Shown here in pieces: positions 15,401 to 18,239 of a stretch of DNA of 18,239 nt (position 1 is its first letter; every line of letters starts with the position of its first letter). The DNA is from Thermoplasmata archaeon (GTDB lineage: Archaea > Thermoplasmatota > Thermoplasmata > UBA184). The stretch spans positions 1 to 18,239 of the forward strand of contig JAKAVH010000161.1 of the NCBI GenBank assembly GCA_021827545.1. Direction: 5' to 3'. A program made the position numbers and the translations under genes. The notes beneath the pieces were generated by a model. That model was not told where the DNA came from and searched no databases. It worked only from the letters and a program-made list of their open reading frames with translations.

Positions 15401-15771
15401 GCGTGCGCGTGCTCCACAAGGTGAGCGAGCCGGCCCGGCAGCCGAACGTCCTCACGGCGCTCGACCAGGGGGAGATCGACCTCTTGCTCAACGTCCCGTC
15501 GTCGCTCACGCAGGAAAAGTTCGAGCGGATGCTCGAGGACGAGTACGTGCTCCGGCGCCGCAGCGTCGAGCTCGGCCTCCCGCTGTTCACCTCGCTCGAG
15601 ACGTTCGCCGCGTACATCGACGGCGTCCGCTGGCTCGAAGAGCATCCCGCGACGGTCGAGGCGCTCTACGGCTCTCCCGAGCCCGGCCGCGAGGCGCCTA
15701 CGGTGCCGAGCGTGGCGTACCGGGGCCGCCGCCGGACGCGGCGGCGCGCGAAGCTTCCCGCTCGCTCGTGA
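12454..15771 (+). CDS. carB: Carbamoyl-phosphate synthase large subunit
   Basis: CarB makes carbamoyl phosphate from bicarbonate, ammonia and two ATP. The 1105-residue protein has the full layout. A first ATP-grasp half (about 1-400) includes the GEFDYSGSQ start and MRVHTGDNIVIAP. An oligomerisation region (about 400-545) includes the IDRWFVEQ segment. A second ATP-grasp half begins near 550 (GAGPYRIGSSVEFDW, NPETVSTDYD, GVHSGDA). A C-terminal MGS-like allosteric domain runs from about 937 to 1085. The N-terminal GSGALKIGEAGEFDYSG form is closer to archaeal and eukaryotic enzymes than to the common bacterial GSGPIVIGQACEFDYSG. It ends in an Arg-rich tail (YRGRRRTRRRAK) outside the conserved domain. 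The last 74 bases overlap the convergent thioredoxin-fold/RAM gene. Intact; no frameshift seen. Confidence 0.96.
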   Translation: MTPSLPRKVVLLGSGALKIGEAGEFDYSGSQCLKALEEEGVYTVVVNPNIATLQTDPPRLGRVYFQPLVPSFVEPILAAEKPDGLLLSFGGQTALNCGVGLADRGALRRTGTRVLGTPLAGIRATEDRAKFVQAMARAKVPTLPSRAVYSLEEARAATEVLGYPVMVRVAYTLGGRGGGIARTPEELADVVGRGLRASPVGQVLLERYVGTFKQLEYEVVRDRRGNALTVCNMENVLSMRVHTGDNIVIAPSQTLTDEEYQMLRQAALRAVEVCGIVGECNIQFCLDPTSEEYYAIEINARLSRSSALASKATGYPLAYVAAKLALGYTLPELKNRVTGVTTACFEPALDYVVVKLPRWDLDKFARADRRLGPSMKSVGEVMGVGASFPEAMLKAVRMSDPRADLVPPTEVRGRDAILADLASPTPEILTRVLEALRAGIDPATIAAVTYIDRWFVEQLAEVERTHRALQSAPGGEIPPDLLRTAKELGFSDRAIARASRVDEEEVRRRRLALGVRPRVRMIDTLAGEWPSTTNYLYLTYRADADDVEPMANDSVLVLGAGPYRIGSSVEFDWSTMNLVDGLKAEGVGGVALLNSNPETVSTDYDRSDRLYFEEITLERVRDILDFERFRGIVTCVGSQLAQNLTPLLHAIGAPILGTASASIDLAEDRARFAGLLESLQIPQPAWKAFTTVDEASAFADLVGYPVLVRPSYVLSGQAMRVIAGRHDLARFLNEAARVSPEHPVVLTKFVEGADEIELDAISDGERTLVAGILEHVERAGVHSGDAIFCLPPRHTPAAVQQRLIDAAERLARRLAIRGPFNVQFLVRDGDYQIIELNLRASRSLPFLAKATGVPLLREAARAMLGRPLSRTGLAPLPPNRWGVKVPQFSFLQLAGSDPVLGVEMQSTGEVACFGPTFSDALVKALVATGVPLARPGGTAFVSVGGLRLKAELLPIARRAREAGFRLAATEDTANYLREHGIRGVRVLHKVSEPARQPNVLTALDQGEIDLLLNVPSSLTQEKFERMLEDEYVLRRRSVELGLPLFTSLETFAAYIDGVRWLEEHPATVEALYGSPEPGREAPTVPSVAYRGRRRTRRRAKLPARS

Positions 15772-16465
15772 GCAGCGGGAACTTCGTGACCGACCACTCG
15801 GGCACGAGCGTCGACGTGTCGATCACTTCCGGGATCCCCCGGATCTTCTCGGTCACGAAGTCGAGGACCTGGCGCTTTCCCGCCGCCGATTCCCGGAACT
15901 CGAGCACCAAGAAGACGTCCCAGTCGCCGGTCAGAAAGTGCATCTCTTTGACCGGCGCGAGCGATTCGAGCTGCGCGCGGATCTGGTCGAACTGACCGCC
16001 GCGGACCTTGAGGTAGGTGAACGCACGGACGACGCCCTTGAGCTCCGTCGGCATCAGCTCGGCGATCGCTTCTTCCGTGAACGCGTCGATCCCTTCGAGC
16101 CGGCGGCCGTTCGGCGCGAGGAGGACCGGGAACGTCTGGACGCCTTTGAGGTGCTCCGCGACCATCCGCTCGAGTCGGCCGGCCCGCTCGATGTCGACGA
16201 CCTTGAGGTCGTAGCCTCGGCGGCGGGCGAACTCTTCGACGAGCGCGGCGCACCGGGCCTGGTCGTCCGACAGGAAGTACACCGGGCTGTCGGCGATCAG
16301 CTCGGCGTCGTCGGCCCCCCGGGTCGGGGTCGCGGATGTTCCCATCGCGCCCCCCGGCGGCACCGCCGCGGAGCCCGTGGTCGCGCCTTGGATCGGGCGG
16401 TAGAACGTCGTGACGGCCTTCTTGGAGCGGACGAAGAGGGTGAGCTGCCGGGTAGCGTCGGACAT
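15698..16465 (-). CDS. Thioredoxin-fold/Lrp-RAM domain fusion protein
   Basis: I know of no named family with this layout. The 255-residue protein has three parts. Residues 1-58 form a linker-like N-terminus (a basic stretch, then Gly/Ala/Thr/Pro-rich). Residues 59-138 look like a thioredoxin/glutaredoxin-type fold: strand PVYFLS, helix, strand DLKVVDI, helix, then TFPVLLAPNGRRLEGID with the expected cis-Pro at 113. The usual CxxC is missing; SDDQARC leaves only Cys72. Residues about 143-229 match the Lrp/AsnC ligand-binding RAM domain (AFTYLKV, then LTGDWDVFLVLEF and the TSTLVPEWSVTKF end), but no helix-turn-helix is present. A sensor or adaptor role is inference. ATG 16465 is supported by a TATA box about 30 bases upstream; ATG 16345 (Met41) is an alternative. 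The C-terminal tail overlaps carB by 74 bases. Confidence 0.8.
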   Translation of the reverse strand: MSDATRQLTLFVRSKKAVTTFYRPIQGATTGSAAVPPGGAMGTSATPTRGADDAELIADSPVYFLSDDQARCAALVEEFARRRGYDLKVVDIERAGRLERMVAEHLKGVQTFPVLLAPNGRRLEGIDAFTEEAIAELMPTELKGVVRAFTYLKVRGGQFDQIRAQLESLAPVKEMHFLTGDWDVFLVLEFRESAAGKRQVLDFVTEKIRGIPEVIDTSTLVPEWSVTKFPLLTSEREASRAAASGGGPGTPRSAP

Positions 16466-16487
16466 CGAGCGAGCCGAGGCGGGTGCG

Positions 16488-16501
16488 CCTATTTAATCCA
16501 A
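16488..16501 (-). promoter_or_regulatory. Strong TATA box for the thioredoxin-fold/RAM gene
   Basis: Read on the minus strand this is TTGGATTAAATAGGC, one of the clearest AT-rich boxes in the window. Its ATTAAATA core is about 28-30 bases before the ATG at 16465, predicting a leaderless transcript. It faces away from the ABC exporter operon. Confidence 0.7.
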
Positions 16502-16514
16502 TACCGCGAGTCGC

Positions 16515-16526
16515 AGCCCGCGGGCT
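16515..16526. promoter_or_regulatory. 12-bp palindrome in divergent promoter region
   Basis: AGCCCGCGGGCT is a perfect palindrome lying just upstream of the minus-strand TATA box and about 70 bases before the ATPase start. A second inverted repeat, CGGCCG (16527-16532) with CGGCCG (16538-16543), abuts it. An operator for a dimeric regulator is possible, but GC-rich DNA makes such palindromes fairly common. Confidence 0.25.
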
Positions 16527-16555
16527 CGGCCGTCCGGCGGCCGGTCCGTAGGATG

Positions 16556-16570
16556 GAAACGGTAAAGGAA
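16556..16570 (+). promoter_or_regulatory. Candidate promoter region for the ABC exporter operon
   Basis: GGAAACGGTAAAGGA is the AT-leaning, purine-rich segment before the ATG at 16597, about 27-40 bases upstream. It lacks a good TATA core, so the call rests on position and base composition only. Confidence 0.3.
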
Positions 16571-16596
16571 CGGCCGAGGTTGGGGCCCGCCTTCTG

Positions 16597-17649
16597 ATGA
16601 GCAGCTCCTCCGACGTCGTCCTCGAGACCCGGGACCTCGGGCACGCCTACGCGCCGGGCCGCTTTGCCGTCCGCCACCTCACCTTCGAGCTGCGCCGCGG
16701 CGAGGTGCTCGGGCTGCTCGGACGCAACGGCGCGGGCAAGACGACGACGGTGCGGATGCTGACGACGCTCTTGCCGCCGACGGAAGGGACCGCGATCGTC
16801 CTCGGCCACGACCTCCGGACCGGGGGCCGCGCGCTCCGGTCGCGCCTCGGGGTCGTCCTGCAGGCCGAATCGCTGGACTTCGTGACCGTCGAGCGGAACC
16901 TCCTCCTCTACGCCTTCCTGTGGGGCGTTCCTCGGGAGATCGCGAAGAGCCGCGCCGAGGAGATGATCGAGCTGTTCGAGCTTGAGAAGGCGCGTCGCCG
17001 ACGGCCGTGGGCGCTCTCGGGGGGCGAGCGACGCCGCTTCCAGGTCGCCCGCGAGCTGATGCACGACATGGAGATCCTCTTCCTCGACGAGCCGACGGTC
17101 GGTCTCGACGCGATCGCGCGCCGCCGGATCCTTCGGTACTTGCGGGAGCGGGCCCGCCAGGGCCTGTCGATGGTCTTCACGACGCACATCCTGCACGAGG
17201 CGGACCTCCTCTGCGACCGCATCGCGGTCCTCCACCTGGGCCGGCTCGTCGCCTGGGACACCCCGGACGGGCTCAAGCGACGCCACATGGGTCTCCGCGA
17301 GATCTCCGTGACGTTCACGACCCCGCTCTCGGCGACACTCCGGGCCGAGTTCGAACGGGACCTCGGCGCGCGCGGGGGCTCCGTAGTCCCGCCGCCTCCC
17401 GGGCTCCCGCCGCTCGAGCCCGCGGTGACGCTGCGCGTCGCGCGGGTCGAGGAGACGCTCCCCTGGCTGAGCCAGTGGGTCCAACGCCACGGACTCGACA
17501 TCGAGCGGCTCGCCGTGGAGGAGGCGACCCTCGAAGGGGCGTTCCTCGGCCTCATCGAGGGTCTCGAGGAGCCGGACGGCGGGGACGGAGGCGACGGCGA
17601 CGACCGGCCGAGCGTCCGCGGGCCGGCCCTCGGAGGCGTCGGGCCGTGA
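16597..17649 (+). CDS. ABC-2 type exporter ATP-binding protein
   Basis: This is the ATPase of an ABC-2 type (DrrA/CcmA-like) exporter. The 350-residue protein has all the motifs: Walker A GRNGAGKTT at 42-50, Q-loop Gln89, signature LSGGE at 140-144, Walker B LFLDEP at 161-166 followed by the D-loop GLD, and the H-loop His197 in TTHILHEAD. A C-terminal extension (about 230-325) resembles the extra domain of DrrA-type ATPases. The last 25 residues are a Gly/Asp-rich tail, perhaps disordered. The substrate is unknown; drugs, lipids and polysaccharides are all handled by such exporters. Its stop overlaps the start of the permease gene (GTGA, 17646-17649), which confirms the pair. It is divergent from the thioredoxin-fold/RAM gene across a 131-base gap. 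Confidence 0.93.
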   Translation: MSSSSDVVLETRDLGHAYAPGRFAVRHLTFELRRGEVLGLLGRNGAGKTTTVRMLTTLLPPTEGTAIVLGHDLRTGGRALRSRLGVVLQAESLDFVTVERNLLLYAFLWGVPREIAKSRAEEMIELFELEKARRRRPWALSGGERRRFQVARELMHDMEILFLDEPTVGLDAIARRRILRYLRERARQGLSMVFTTHILHEADLLCDRIAVLHLGRLVAWDTPDGLKRRHMGLREISVTFTTPLSATLRAEFERDLGARGGSVVPPPPGLPPLEPAVTLRVARVEETLPWLSQWVQRHGLDIERLAVEEATLEGAFLGLIEGLEEPDGGDGGDGDDRPSVRGPALGGVGP

Positions 17650-18239
17650 AGCTTCCGCCCGTCCTTCGCCTGGTCGTCCGGAACTTCTCGTCGAACCTCG
17701 ACCCGCTCACCATCATCATCCGGTTCGGCCAGCCCGCCGTGACGATCGTCGTCCTCGGCACGATGTTCAGCGCGATCATCTCCTCCGACGTGACCGGGGG
17801 GTCGTCGTACACCGCGTTCTTGGTCCCTGGGATGGTCGCTTTCCAGATGATCACGGGCGGCGTCGTCTCGGGGAACCTGTTCTGGCTCGACCGACGCTGG
17901 GCGATGACCGAGCAGATCTTCTCCGGCCCGTTCCTCCGCTCGGAGTACCTCGGCGGGCTTGTTCTCACGACCCTCCTCTTCGCGCTCGTCGGCGTCGGCG
18001 TGATGGTGCTGGTCGGCCTCCCGTTCATCGGGATCGCGGCGCTCTCCGCGAGCGGGGTCGTCATCGTGCTCGTCACCGTCGCGCTCGGCGGCATCTTCTT
18101 CGCGGGCCTCCTCATCGCGCTCGGGAGCCGCCTCCGCTCGGCGAACGCCTACTTCACGATCCAGTCGTTCCTCCAGCTGTTCGTCATCTTCCTCTCGACG
18201 GTCTACTACCCGATCACCTCCGCGACGCCGCGGTTCCTC
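17646..18239 (+). CDS. ABC-2 type exporter permease, 3' end beyond window
   Basis: This is the membrane partner of the ATPase just upstream. Reading from GTG 17646 gives 198 residues with no stop before the right edge. The N-terminus (KLPPVLRLVVRNFSSNLDP) is short and basic. Hydrophobic segments follow at about residues 28-46, 57-80, 110-135, 142-168 and 175-190. The pattern fits an ABC-2 permease (DrrB-like), including a PGMVAFQ stretch near 62-68 and the polar loop WLDRRWAMTEQIFSGPF (about 83-99) typical of this family. About one helix plus the tail seem to be missing. The four-base overlap with the ATPase gene sets the start and implies coupled translation. Confidence 0.85.
   Translation, partial: MKLPPVLRLVVRNFSSNLDPLTIIIRFGQPAVTIVVLGTMFSAIISSDVTGGSSYTAFLVPGMVAFQMITGGVVSGNLFWLDRRWAMTEQIFSGPFLRSEYLGGLVLTTLLFALVGVGVMVLVGLPFIGIAALSASGVVIVLVTVALGGIFFAGLLIALGSRLRSANAYFTIQSFLQLFVIFLSTVYYPITSATPRFL

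Noticed and set aside
12256..15645. Antisense open frame of over 1100 codons opposite carB
   Set aside because: It mirrors a clear CarB and has an Arg/Glu/Asp-rich, low-complexity translation with no motif. Long antisense frames are expected in GC-rich DNA.

Overview
The window is a GC-rich stretch that looks archaeal. Three things point that way. First, several genes have AT-rich TATA-like boxes about 25-33 bases before the start codon with no room for a leader (905, 3811, 11303, 16465), the usual archaeal leaderless layout. Second, the gene set is archaeal in flavour: a TldD/TldE pair, a thioredoxin-reductase-like flavoprotein without an obvious NADPH motif, an Lrp-type ligand-binding domain without a DNA-binding domain, and a CarB whose N-terminus resembles the eukaryotic/archaeal form. 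Third, coding is very dense, with ATGA/GTGA overlaps. The proteins are Arg-rich rather than Asp/Glu-rich, which argues against a haloarchaeon. A high-GC lineage of Thermoplasmatota is my best guess, but it is inference only.

Layout. Bases 2-724 hold the end of a small membrane protein with two dicysteine motifs, followed immediately by a long imperfect stem-loop (726-793). Bases 905-3702 are a tldD-tldE operon. Bases 3811-5936 encode two overlapping dipeptide/oligopeptide-type ABC permeases, with no binding protein or ATPase beside them. A hairpin region (5989-6045) precedes an MFS transporter (6115-7350), an orphan DNA methyltransferase with an N-terminal winged helix (7402-8880), a tiny duplicated zinc-ribbon protein (8938-9231) and a HAD phosphatase (9314-10093).

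On the minus strand a thioredoxin-reductase-like protein (10117-11115) diverges from carA-carB (11303-15771), which make carbamoyl phosphate for pyrimidine and arginine synthesis. carB ends by overlapping tail-to-tail a minus-strand gene (15698-16465) whose product joins a thioredoxin-like fold lacking CxxC to an Lrp/AsnC ligand-binding (RAM) domain. The window closes with an ABC-2 exporter operon: an ATPase (16597-17649) and a permease cut off by the right edge (17646 onward).

No tRNA, rRNA, CRISPR array, insertion sequence or phage gene was seen. No gene-free stretch exceeds 300 bases; the longest gaps (725-904, 5937-6114, 11116-11302, 16466-16596) hold the stem-loops and promoters listed. 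The most unusual items are the thioredoxin-fold/RAM fusion, the atypical thioredoxin reductase, the duplicated zinc ribbon, the dicysteine membrane protein and the 726-793 stem-loop. No defence island or other clearly new multi-gene system could be supported.
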